Shown here piece by piece: positions 1-10,614 of a stretch of 64,000 nt of DNA. A program made the position numbers and the translations under genes. Numbering within the stretch: position 1 is the first letter of the stretch; each line of letters starts with the position of its first letter. Below the pieces are notes generated by a model. It did not search any database. It was given only the letters and a program-made list of their open reading frames with translations, and was not told the origin of the DNA. The DNA is from Lathyrus oleraceus (taxonomy: Eukaryota; Streptophyta; Magnoliopsida; Fabales; Fabaceae), in assembly GCF_024323335.1 (NCBI RefSeq), contig NC_066581.1, positions 299,234,536-299,298,535 of the forward strand, given 5' to 3'.

Positions 1-429
1 TTTCTCATTTGTGGTTGGCAAGTTATGGATTGATCATTGTCCAAAAATGTTGATTTTCAAAGGGGCATATCTTTTGATTCACAAGGCCAATTGGAGTGAG
101 GTTTTTTTGAGCAAAATTCTTTTGATGTCCTCTATCCAAAACAAGCATTATCTGTCATGAAAACTCATCACATAAAAAGTCCATTTTTCAAGTGAACCAA
201 TTTGAATTTTGGTGGGAAAAATAGTGAATTTGAAAACCATGCATCACTTTCATGCCAAGCCAATTGCAATCACTTCAAAACAGAAATTGAAACTTGCTGC
301 AAGGGATTGTGGTACTGTTCCATTGGTCACACTACATGAGGGCATTTTGGCCAAGTTACATAACATGTGCAATTCACTAATCCAATCCATTTTTGCTAAT
401 CATGATTAAGAAACTGGATTAAGAGGTGG

Positions 430-436
430 TATAAAG
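430..436 (+). promoter_or_regulatory. Candidate TATA box of the left LTR
   Basis: TATAAAG lies in GGTATAAAGC and is followed by a pyrimidine-rich, CTCAAACTTTCT-type leader. No other TATA-like site with such a leader is seen in this LTR. Initiation would be expected about 30 nt downstream. This rests on motif and context only. Confidence 0.4.
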
Positions 437-3400
437 CACTAATTATAACAGAATTTCGGGATCAACAATCACAATCTCAGATCCAAATTGAAAATTTCTC
501 AAGTTCTCTCAAACTTTCTCAAACTTTCTTGAACTTTTTTCATCAAATTTCGCCATTGCCTTTGCTTGTTCTTGTGTTGATCATCTTCTACAGGCTTTAT
601 TGAAGATCTGTTTGAAGCAAAAGTGTGGAGAAGCTTGAAGAATTGGAACTGTTGGAACCTTGCACATCCATGGCAGTTTGAGATTTCTTCGAACCTGAGC
701 ACTGTTGAGCTAAAGAATATCCTTCATTCATCTTCCTTTGCATCATTGAAGATCTGTTTTCACCATTGGAGCTCTGAATTCAACAATTCAAGATCTGCAT
801 CTTCCAAGAGGTAAGAATTCGAATCCTCCAATTCTTGAAATCTTCATGTGGCTTTTGTAGATCTTAACATGTGTAGCATTCTGCAACTTGAATCGTGCAA
901 TTCCATTAAGATTTGAGCAAGTTACATGGATTTGAATTTTGGATTGCAAAACTTATTTCAATCGATTCTTTTGCTATGAGTGAAATTAGGTTAAATGAAT
1001 GTTAGATTAATGATCTATGTTGAATGATGGTTCGATCCATATAAGGTTCATAGATTTCTGTGAGATTTTGTTCATGTTGATGATGAACAGCTTGAATGAT
1101 GATGAATGTTCAAATTTCTGTTTCCAGAACGTGCTTAGATCTCGCCTTGCCAGGATTTGCATGTTTTTGTTGTTTTTCTGCCATGTGACCAATCAGGACG
1201 CGCCACACCTTTTAATGAAACACAACGTTTCATCAAAAGGGTGCTCCATTTGAATTAGCCAGGGGATCGATTCCCCGCTTCGGCACTTTTCCATTTGCCT
1301 TGCCATATTTTCTCCATGCCATGCCTACATGTTCATGCTTCCATTTCACATTTTTTTATTTTTTATCCAACATGAAAAATTCATAACTCACTCATTGTTG
1401 ATCCAATTCACATGCAATTTTTTGTGCCATGATCCTTATGATGTCCTTTACTTTTTGATGATTTTTAATAATTTTGTGCACGTGTAGAAAAAATAAATGC
1501 CTAGGGTTTGTTTTCATGTGTCATTTGTTACACAATGCTTGCTATTTCTTTCATGAAATCTTGATGCTTGATTGGAAATTCTTGAAATTTTACATGTGTG
1601 TTCTAGACTTATTCCTGGTCATTTTGATATGTAGTTTTTGATTTTTGAGTTCCTGGATTGAGAGATATGACATGATCATTAGAGGTGTGACAATTTGTGT
1701 CACACCATTTCTTGTCTGACTTCATGAATTTTGTTACCATGCCATATGAACTTGAAATTAGCTGAAATTTTTCATGTTGATACTTCTTGTTGTTAAGATC
1801 ATGTGTGTATATTTGTGGATTTTTTGGATGTGTTTCCTATTTGATTGAGAATTTCCTTTCTGTTTGACCAAATGTGGACTTTTTGTGAGTCATGTTTTTA
1901 AATGTTTTGTGAAATTCTTGATATGTATTGGATGGACTTGAAATTTTGTGGAGTGATTATAGACACATTGAAGTTTGTCATGGTTTTGGTTTGGTGCATT
2001 TATCATGTTTCTACACTGTTTTATGCTTGCTTGAAGTTGATACATGAAATTGTGCATTGTATGGACTTGTATGAGCATGACTTGACTTGATGAATTTAAT
2101 TGACTTGCTTCCCATTGTCCAATTGACCTGAAATTTGGTATGATGAATATGTTATGGATGCTGTTTAGGTATGAGTTTTTTTGGAGATTTATTGAATTGT
2201 TCTTGATTGAGTTTGGATTGAGGCATTCTGTTTGGTCCAATGAGCTTCTAGATTGCATGTTTTGCACTATTTCTTTCATGAAATGATCTTGGTGAATGAT
2301 ATGAGCATGAGACCAATTGGACATGATTCTCAATTGATTGAACTTGATTTTTGATAATTTTCATGTTCTGTTTTGAATTTTTGATCCCCTTTGGACCCTA
2401 GGCTTTGTCCTAGGGTTTTGCTTCTCATGTTTGGATTGTGTTTCAGGACAAAAGGCAAATGGGATGGAGGAATTAATGCACTTGGTTTGAGTTGCTCATG
2501 TGAATGATGTTGATTAACATTAATTTTGTTTTATAGGTGGTGTCTAATTCATTTGTGTTGAGCATTGGCTTATGCTTTGCTTGATGCATTGCTTGTGTAC
2601 AGTTAACTGTGTGACCATTAACTTGTCTGTTTAACTGTTTGAGCTGTGTACTGATCATGTTAGATTGATTTCAGGTACATTAGTTGCTTGAGTTCTTTTG
2701 AACTTGCATTGGCTATTGCTTGGTTGCTTAACCAATAGAGGTAGAACACTCTAACTCCATGTAGTCTGGAAGACCTGGCCTGTTACTTGGCCAGGCACCT
2801 GTCTGAAGTCCTCCTTAAGAGGCAATGCCTGTGATTGTTTATTTTTGTCCCCAAGCAGGAAAAGACTTTTGAATAAGGCAATTGGCAGATACAAGAGATG
2901 TGCAATCCATCTCCTGCTATTCTTGTTGAGTCATCCCTCTGCTCACACAACTGGTGTTGATGCATTGTGGATCCTAACCCAAGATCCTTGTACAGTTGTA
3001 CAGTTGAGTCAGTGTCATAAGTGTAGAAGGGTTCCCACTTTCTGAACCCACACTTCTTTGTCTGAAGCTCTCCCAGGCCAGGGATAAGAGCTGTGAGGCA
3101 CACCCCTCACTCCCATTTCATCTGCTTCACCCTAACTCTCAATGTTAGGGTTAAGAGCTAACATCACCTGATACAGTTGGTTTGCTTTTGCAGCCTAACC
3201 CTTTGTTTGAGCCCACTTTGTCTGGATATAGTGTGTGCTAATTGTGAATGTTTGTTTTGTTTTGATTATGCTTGCATGCTTTGCTTTGCCTGTTTAGGAT
3301 TAGCTTGCTGCCTGAGCAAGATAGATAGCAAACCTTAACTTAGGGATGATATGCATGATAACATCTAGGCTTGAGTCATAGTCTCCCTAGTTATGTCTCC

Positions 3401-3539
3401 CTTTGTTATCTGGTTAGGCTAGTCTTTCTCCCCTGTTCAGGGGAACTACGTTGCCCTGATCCTCATACCAGATGAGGTACGTAGGCAGGAGGTCGCACGA
3501 GATCTCTCCGGGAACCCTTTTCTTTTTTTGAGTGTGTTG

Positions 3540-3755
3540 TGCTTGACAGCTATCAGGCTCGAGTTCCCGACTCCCTGTTAGTCTGTGTGTTCACCCTTTT
3601 CTTTTTTTTGTGTGTGTTTGCTTGCCAGCTATCAGGCTCGAGTTCCCGACTCCCTGTTAGTCTGTGTGTTCACCCTTTTTTCTTTTTGTGTGTGTTTGCT
3701 TGACAGTTGCTAGGCTCGAGTTCCCGACTCCTTAGTGACTTGTTGCTTGTTGTTT
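3540..3755 (+). repeat. 79-bp direct repeats in the left LTR
   Basis: About 2.6 copies of a 78-79 bp unit. The landmark GGCTCGAGTTCCCGACTCC recurs after GCTATCA at 3549 and 3628 and after GTTGCTA at 3706. Each unit ends in a pyrimidine/TG-rich stretch. Weaker degenerate repeats containing GTAAGYCCAGCYATTGGC follow at about 3780 and 3890. Confidence 0.8.
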
Positions 3756-4440
3756 CTTGTGTGTGTTAGGAGACGGATGTAAGCCCAGCCATTGGCATTC
3801 CGTATCCTCTTGTTGTGTGCTTGGAGTCCGGTATAAGTCCATCAAGTGGCATCTAGTTTACAGTGTGGGTTTGTTTGGTTCGGAAGCTGATGTAAGTCCA
3901 GCTATTGGCGTTCGGGTTCCAGGTTTGCTTTTTTGTGCGTGTGTTTGTTTCGGCGTGCGTGAGCCGAACTATGGTAGCTCTGATTCTCGTTCCAGACGAG
4001 ATACGTAGGCATAGGATGCGATGTCCTATCGAGCCCTCTCCCCTCTTCTCCCACCTGTGTTGTTTGTGTGTGTGATGTTTGTTTTAGCAACCTTTTCCTA
4101 TCTTTTTGAGCGTGGATCCCGTCGAGTACGACGGATGCGTAGGGGTGCTAATACCTTCCCTTCGCATAACCGACTCCCGATCCCATTCTCTTTGGTCGCG
4201 AGACCATGTCTTTTCCAGGTTTACTCTGAGCGTTTCCTTTCCCTCTTTTGGGATAAATAACGCACGGTGGCGGCTCTGTGTTGTTTTTGTTTCAGCCCGC
4301 CGGTTGTTTTTCGCGGATGCGACAGATGCATGATTAAATTTTAACTGGTTTGAATCCATGAAATTTATTCAAAGCATTAACATATGAGCGTGTTTTAAAT
4401 GTTTGTAGTTGCTACTAATATGTTTGCCTAGGGCAATGCA

Positions 4441-7400
4441 ATGACAAAGTTCAATGGGCTGAACTATGATGATTGGTCTGAAAAGATTCAGTTTCAACTA
4501 GGTGTTATGGACTTAGACATGGCATTGGTAATGGATGAGAAACCCACAACCATTATGGAGGACAATATAGAAGATGAAAGGTCTCTTTTTGAGGCTTGGG
4601 AAAGGTCTAACATGTTGTCTTTGAACTTGATGAGAATGATAATGGCTGAAAATGTTAAATCATCTATACCCAATACTGAAAATGCAAGGGAATTTATGAA
4701 AAATGTGAAAGAGTATTCAAAATCTTAAATCACAGACAAATTTGTTCTGGGGAATTTGATGAGTGAGTTGACGACTAAATTTTTTTGATTGATCTCAACT
4801 CATTCATGATCATGTGACTCAAATGAGAAATTTGGCAGCAAAATTGAAGTCCTTAGGTATGGATGTGAATGAATCTTTTCTTGTACCGTTTATCATTAAC
4901 TCACTTTCTCTTGACTTTGGACAGTTCCATGTGAATTACAACACCATCAAAGAAATATGGAACTTTCAAGAAATAAAGGTCATGTTGGTTCAAGAAGAAG
5001 GGAGGCTAAAGAAAATGAAAGATCATTCTATTCATCTCACGACCCAAGATGGAGCCAGTTGCAGTAAGGTTAAACCCGAGAAGAAGGATAAGAAGAAGGA
5101 CAAAGCTCCTTTAAAGGTTAATGAGGGCAGAGTCCAAAAGGAGAAGAAGTGTTATTTCTACAAAGAGAACTATCACTTCAAAAGGGATTGTCCTAAAAGG
5201 AAGATGTGACTTGAAAAGAAAGTTATATTTTATGTTTCCATAAATTTTGAATCAAATCTTATTGAAGTACGAAATAATACTTGGTGGCTTGATTCGGGTG
5301 CAACTACTCATGTGTCACATATTATGTAGGGATTCCTTTTGATCTAACCCATAAAAGGAAGTGAAAAGTTTCTTTATATGGGAAATAGAATGAAGGCACG
5401 AATAGATGGAATTGGGACGTATAGATTGATCTTGGATACTGGTTATCATATAGATATGAAAAGTTATCTTTATGTTCCTAGATGCGCTAGGAATTTAGTT
5501 TCTGTTGCAAAGTTGGATGAATTGAATTTTAATTTTAGGATTGGAAACAATGTATTTTCTTTATTTAAAAATTCATACTATTATGGTTCTGGTATTTTAG
5601 TTGATGGTTTATATCGTTTTAATCTTGATGTTAATTTTAAAGAATCTCTGTTTAATATTGAACATGTTGGTCGTAAGCGAAGTACAAATAATGAGAGTTC
5701 TACTTATTTGTGGCATCAAAGATTAGGTCACATATCCAAAGAAAGAGTAATGAGGTTAATGAAAGATGAAATATTACCTCAATTGGATTTTGGTGACTAT
5801 AATATATATTTGGAATGCATTAAAGGAAAACACACCAAACAAATATCTAAGAGTTCGTCTACAAGAAGTAGTGAACTCCTTGAATTGATACACACTGATA
5901 TTTGTGGGCCCTTCGATGTTCCTTCTTGGGGAGGAGAAAAGTATTTTATCACTTTTATTGATGACTTCTCACATTACTGTTACTTGTATTTGTTGCATGA
6001 AAAATCTCAATCTGTGGACATGTTAAAAGTATTCATTGATGAGGTGGAAAGGCAATTGGATAGGAAAATAAAGATAGTGAGGTCTGATAGATGTGGTGAA
6101 TATTATGGAAAATATAATGAGAAAGAACAATGTCCAGGTCCATTCACAAAGTTTCTCGAAAGTCGTGGTATATGTGCACAATATACTATGCCTGGCATAA
6201 CAAAATGGTGTGGCTGAGAGGCGGAATCGTACTCTCATGAATATGGTTAGGTTAATGCTAAATTATAGAAATGTACCATTATCATTGTGGACTTATGCAT
6301 TAAAGACCGCTGTGTATTTGCTTAATAGGATTCCTAGCAGGGAAGTTCATAAGACTCCTTTGAGCTATGGACAGGAACAAAACCTAGTTTAAGACATCTT
6401 CATATTTGGGGATGTCAAGCTGAAGTAAGGGCATATAATCCAAATGTAAAGAAGCTTGATGCAAGAACCAATAATGGTTTTTATATTGGGTATCCTGAAA
6501 AATCAAAAGGGTATAGATTTTATTGTCCTAATCATAAATAATTGAGTCTAGTAATGCCTGGTTTATTGAAAATGATCAGTTTAGTGGGAGTGATAAATCA
6601 CATAAAGTGGACATTATGGAGACTCGTGAAGAATATTATTCGCCTACAGAGTCTTCTCAGGTTGTTGTCCCTCTGGTTGTGGTACCGTCATGCAACACAC
6701 ATAGACAACAAATTAATATTCGAAACCCACAAAATGAACATATAATTGATGAACTAGTTGACAATGTACAAGTCACAAATGAGCAAGAACAAGTGAATGA
6801 ATAAACACAAAAAATAACAGTAAGAAGGTCTAAAAGGCAAAAAAGACCAGCTATTTCGAAAGGTTATGTTATTTATTCACTTGAACATGAATGTGACTTG
6901 AGCATTGATGGGGATCTAGTCTCATTCACACAAGCCATGGAAAATGACAATTATAAAAATTGGATCAATGCTATGAAAGAAGAGTTAAAATCAATAGATG
7001 ACAATAATGTATGGGATCTAGTTGATTTTCCTAAAGGTTCAAAATGAGTTGGTTGTAAATGGGTCTTTAAAACCAAACAAGACCCGAAAAGCAATATTGA
7101 AAGATATAAAGCTAGACTTGTCGCCAAGGTTTCACTCAAAAGGATAGTGTTGACTACAAAGAAACCTTTTCTCCTGTTTCAAAGAAGGACTCTTTGATAA
7201 TTGTTTTAGCTTTGGTGACCCATTATGACTTAGAGATTCACCAAATGGATGTGAAGACCGCCTTTCTGAATGGTGACTTAGAGGAAGAAGTGTATATAGC
7301 TCAACCTGAAGGGTTTGTTACTACAGGAAAATAAAGTTTAGTGTGTAAATTAAAGAAGTCAATATATGGACTAAAGCAAACTTCCAGACAATGGTATCTT

Positions 7401-7480
7401 AAATTTAACAATACTATTTTGTCATATGGTTTTATAGAGAACATCGTAGATCGGTGTATCTATATGAAGGTCAGCGAGAG
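4441..7480 (+). pseudogene. Copia gag-protease-integrase-RT (first part), decayed
   Basis: Gag starts at the ATG after GGGCAATGCA (motif NGLNYDDWSEK) and stops near 4728, resuming at 4814-5209. The zinc knuckle keeps its first Cys, the His and the last Cys, but the second Cys is Tyr. The protease motif LDSGATTHVS is at about 5290 and is soon followed by a stop. The GAG-pre-integrase motif WHQRLGHIS is at about 5713, and integrase shows HTDICGPF and SDRCGEY; the usual GGEY is altered. A frameshift near 6200 separates these from the third integrase motif, NGVAERRN. RT follows from about 6930 with further stops and a frameshift near 7130, then MDVKTAFLNGDLEEEVY and YGLKQ, and ends exactly at the Tat insertion. 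Ty1/copia is certain from domain order; lineage is not assigned. Confidence 0.9.
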
Positions 7481-7747
7481 TGTCATACCCCAAAATTTGC
7501 CCATTTATATTTCAAGACATTTTTCAAGGCATTCCGACTCATTTTCATGACACTGATCTTAAGGGAACGAAGGCCCAGCTCGCGAATGACCCAAACTGAC
7601 CTATTCGCTACACGCTCGCCTAGTGATAACATGAAAGTGGTTTATTTGGAAGCACAAGTAAAATGGAGGAAAAGAGGTGCAAAAAGGAGAGAAAACGAAC
7701 CAAATAGCAAAGCCCAGCCCAAAGCGCAAGCCACAAATGCTGTGCTT

Positions 7748-7830
7748 GTGACGGACGTCACGGAGGGCATGACGAGCGTCACGCAAAGCAGCCTTGTGAC
7801 GGACGTCACACATGGTGTGACGAGCGTCAC
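7748..7830 (+). promoter_or_regulatory. Four TGACG-N2-CGTCA inverted sites in U3
   Basis: Sites at 7748-7761, 7769-7782, 7796-7809 and 7817-7830 have the form GTGACG-N2-CGTCAC (the second starts ATGACG). They lie 140-220 bp upstream of the TATA box. TGACG is the known core bound by plant TGA-class bZIP factors, where pairs form as-1 elements. Binding here is inference. The same block is present in the 3' LTR at about 20062-20144. Confidence 0.65.
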
Positions 7831-7970
7831 ACCACTACCCTACTTTTTGGGCGCAAGTAACGCCTCAGAGACTTGAAGAGACGTTGAGGAGTGTTGGGCC
7901 CTATATCCACGCCATGAAATTAGCCACGTTGAAGAGCTCTTGGCAGCAAGTAGTTACTTAATGGTACCAA

Positions 7971-7979
7971 TATAAATAG
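7971..7979 (+). promoter_or_regulatory. TATA box of the Tat LTR
   Basis: TATAAATAG is a near-ideal plant TATA box, followed by a G-run and a pyrimidine-rich leader. Transcription is expected to start near 8003. The matching site in the 3' LTR is 20285-20293. Confidence 0.85.
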
Positions 7980-8154
7980 CCACGAAGAAAACCTAGAAAG
8001 GGGGGGGGGGGGGGCTTTTTCCACATTTTTCCTTTGCCGTTTTCACTTTTGCATATTTTCTTTTCCAGCAGCTTAGGCATTTTTTTCCTACGAGTTCTAC
8101 ACTATTTTCCTTGCAATTTCCTATTTCTTTTTCAGCATTTAATTAGTTCTATTC

Positions 8155-8220
8155 ACACAATAGTTTCTACAAAGGAAACTATTGTGTACCTTTTACCGGA
8201 TCCAACCTTACGTTAGGATC
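8155..8220 (+). other. Two consecutive RNA stem-loops in the Tat LTR leader
   Basis: Stem 1 pairs 8155-8167 with 8175-8187 (13 perfect pairs; loop TACAAAG). Stem 2 pairs 8199-8206 with 8212-8220 (8 pairs, one bulged A; loop CTTAC). A related pair occurs in the unrelated Athila LTR (23624-23686), where differences preserve pairing. The 3' LTR copy starts at 20468. The position is about 150-215 nt after the expected start site. The role is unknown; polyadenylation, packaging or dimerisation are possibilities. Confidence 0.7.
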
Positions 8221-9751
8221 TAGTTTATTTTCTTCGCTTTAATTTGTTGTTTATTTGACGAATCCAAGGACAAATCCTGCCGGCTTGTGGCGGAGTGTTC
8301 AGGACTACTGTTTAACTTATTCCGAGTAACCCTAAAGGAAACCCGGAAGGAAAAGCCTACGGCAGCAAGGTCACTTCCGCTCAATTCGATCCGATCGGCC
8401 AATTCGAGGTTGCAATTCAATTGCCAACAGGTTTGCGTTACTATCACCGCTTTTTCCTAATGCACATGTGATATCATAATTGAATTCATAAATATATTTG
8501 AGGTTTTGCATGTGGACTTAAGTATGCCTGGATACCTTGAATTGTTGTAATGGAGGCCGCTGTTTCGCTCTGTTTTGACCTTTACCCATCCGACTTGTTT
8601 TATTATAACCAGGCTTTGTTTACCTGATACTATTACTGCTTTGGTGCAACTCTTGATTGCACCCTGATTTGGTACTCTAATCCGTTTGCTGAATTTTGTA
8701 AAGGTTCACCTGTCCCACGAAAGGATTGCTGTCTAGGTCTTCCACTTTATTTGTGGGATACCCTTGTGGAGATTCGCCCTAAATTACTTAATTAATTTTA
8801 ACGTGTTAATTTTAATGTATTAATTTTAATGTATTAATTTTAATGTATTGATTTTGATATGGAGGCTCTTCCTAATTACCTAATTGACTTAAAATATTGC
8901 CTTTAAATAAGTGATCTTGGACCTCTCTTTGCTGCCCTACGGTATTACGGTATAACGGTCATGTCCCGCGAATGTAGGGATACACTTAGCAAAGACCCTT
9001 CGATTAAATCATCATAAAATAAATCATAGTCCCTCGGATGTTGCCTTCGAAAATACGATTTTGTCCCTCGATGACCCTTCGGTGTAGCCTACGGTTAAAT
9101 GATGATCGTCCCTGCAAATGCTAAGGTATCCTTACAACTGTTGCCTTCAATGACCTATCGATGACCCTACGATGACCCTTTTACATCCAAAAGGCTAAAA
9201 TTACTTACTTCTCAATAGTAAGGACAGTTTTACCCTCATAAGGATAGGAAACGTTCATAACGACCTCAGGAAGGTATAACTCTCAATTACTGGATCATAA
9301 CCTAAAACATTTTCCACCCCTCACACTTTACACTTTACAAATCCTAGAAAATCACCACTTGGTATACATTCATACTAGAATCATTACCGAGTTATATTTT
9401 TCTAAACCATTTTCAAAATCAAAGGAGATAAATACTTTGTATACATTCATACGAGAATCATTACAAAGTTAAACTCTCTTTCAAACATTTTTTAAGCAAT
9501 TCACCGACACTTTTCAGACAAAAATATAAGTGATCCAGCAATTAAGAGCCCGTGGATAACCATGGATACAAAGGGTGCTAATACCTTCCCTTTGTATAAT
9601 GTACCTCCCGAACCCAAAATCTATTGAGGTCTTTCCTGTTCTTTTCCTCCTTTCCTTATTGGATAAAAGAAAAGTCGGTGGCGACTCTTGCTATCCGCGA
9701 CATTGCGATAAAAAGCAAAACACCCCAAGTCAGTTCACCGTATGACAGAAC

Positions 9752-9769
9752 TGGCGACTCTGCTGGGGA
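9752..9769 (+). other. Primer binding site (tRNA-Arg type)
   Basis: TGGCGACTCTGCTGGGGA begins five bases after the LTR end. Ogre-family elements are known to use a tRNA-Arg primer with this sequence. Confidence 0.92.
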
Positions 9770-10614
9770 CTTAAGAAGAGAGGTTACCTTAAAACAAGAT
9801 CACTTATTTGAATTGTTTGATTTACTTTTAAGGGATTGCTTGGGTATCCTATGCTTGAGTGAAAGATCCTACACCCGGATCTAGTGTACCTTAGGTAAGT
9901 AGCAATAGATCATCGCGACTATCCGGCGTATACTGGAATGGTTAAAATGATGGCTACGGTTAATGTGACACTTTGGTTGTCCTGATGGTCCTCATGTTAT
10001 TTGAGGAAAAATTTGGCTTCCGCGTGGTGTCATCAAAGCATTAACCAGACCTTTAGAACCCTAATTGACTCATCCTGGCCATTAGAAAGTAGTGAGCTAA
10101 CTGACTTCGGTTCCGACTGGGGCTTGGTTGAGACTCGATACTACACTCCTTGAGATTGGACTTTAGGGAAGCTTCGGTCAACCACTTGGTGTTGCACTGA
10201 AGTGGACTTAAAGGAAGGTCAATGATTGGAGATCCTTCTAGAACCCGGTTACTATTCTAGGACAGGTTGAACCAACCAAACTTCAGCGGGGAGGGTACTT
10301 ACCTATGGAACTCATGCAAGCCTTAAAACCTAGGAATGATGGTTGTGTGACTTGCTTGTGCTTGTTGTTTACTTAACATCATAACATCATAACATCATGG
10401 CATTGTACTAACCATTTCGAGGACTTAGGGATTTAACTTTGCTCTGTTTTGTAAAAAAAAAAAAAAAAAAAAAAAAAGTTTCCTTTTTGGGTAGTTTATG
10501 CAAAGTAAAATTCCAAAAGTCCTTGAAAACATTTCATACATTGCATAGCATAACATTGCATAACAGGTGTTCTAAAGGGATCAGTATTCTCACGGTTTTC
10601 CTCCAAACAGAAAA
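9770..10614 (+). other. Untranslated leader of the Tat element
   Basis: No ORF of note lies here, so the extra ORF1 found before gag in classical Ogre is absent. The stretch contains three copies of an AACATCAT-type repeat at about 10376-10398, a run of 23 A near 10453 and a TTTTCCTCCAAACAG pyrimidine-AG sequence directly before the gag start. Confidence 0.7.

Larger units (their letters stand above)
1..4324 (+). mobile_element. Ogre/Tat-type LTR, truncated by window start
   Basis: This is the right-hand part of a very long LTR with no coding ORF. Its last 900 bp carry the block typical of legume Ogre/Tat LTR ends: a pair of AGATACGTAGGCAT-like segments, GGTGCTAATACCTTCCC at about 4144, and GGTGGCGGCTCTG at 4266, ending in TGCGACA at 4324. 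The flank then changes to copia leader sequence. The only plausible TATA box is TATAAAG at 430-436, which would make a leader of nearly 3.9 kb inside the LTR. Whether this is a 3' LTR, a 5' LTR or a solo LTR cannot be decided because the other end lies outside the window. Lineage is inferred from end motifs and similarity to the LTR at 58513-63216. Confidence 0.75.
7481..9747 (+). repeat. 5' LTR of the Tat element
   Basis: Begins TGTCATACCCC and ends CGTATGACA. In order it holds a cluster of TGACG inverted sites (7748-7830), a TATA box (7971), a run of 15 G at about 8000, two stem-loops (8155-8220), about 4.5 copies of a 14-bp TAATTTTAATGTAT repeat (8793-8858), a stretch rich in CCCTACG/CCCTTCG motifs (8935-9190), GGTGCTAATACCTTCCC at about 9568 and a PBS-like sequence at 9679. 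It differs from the 3' LTR by a G/A in the TGACG block, one G in the G-run, one T in a T-run and two C/T or G/A changes near the end. Confidence 0.97.

Noticed and set aside
2783..3103. 106-codon minus-strand open frame in the left LTR
   Set aside because: No recognisable domain, and it lies within LTR sequence; other short frames in 1-4324 are equally unsupported.
7454..7876. Open frame with a repeated VTDVT/VTSVT peptide, again at 19780-20190
   Set aside because: It starts in copia or PPT sequence and runs through LTR U3; the peptide repeat is the translation of the TGACG inverted sites. Not a gene.
9770..10614. Ogre-style ORF1 before gag
   Set aside because: Only short frames occur and stops are frequent in all frames; the extra ORF is absent in this element.
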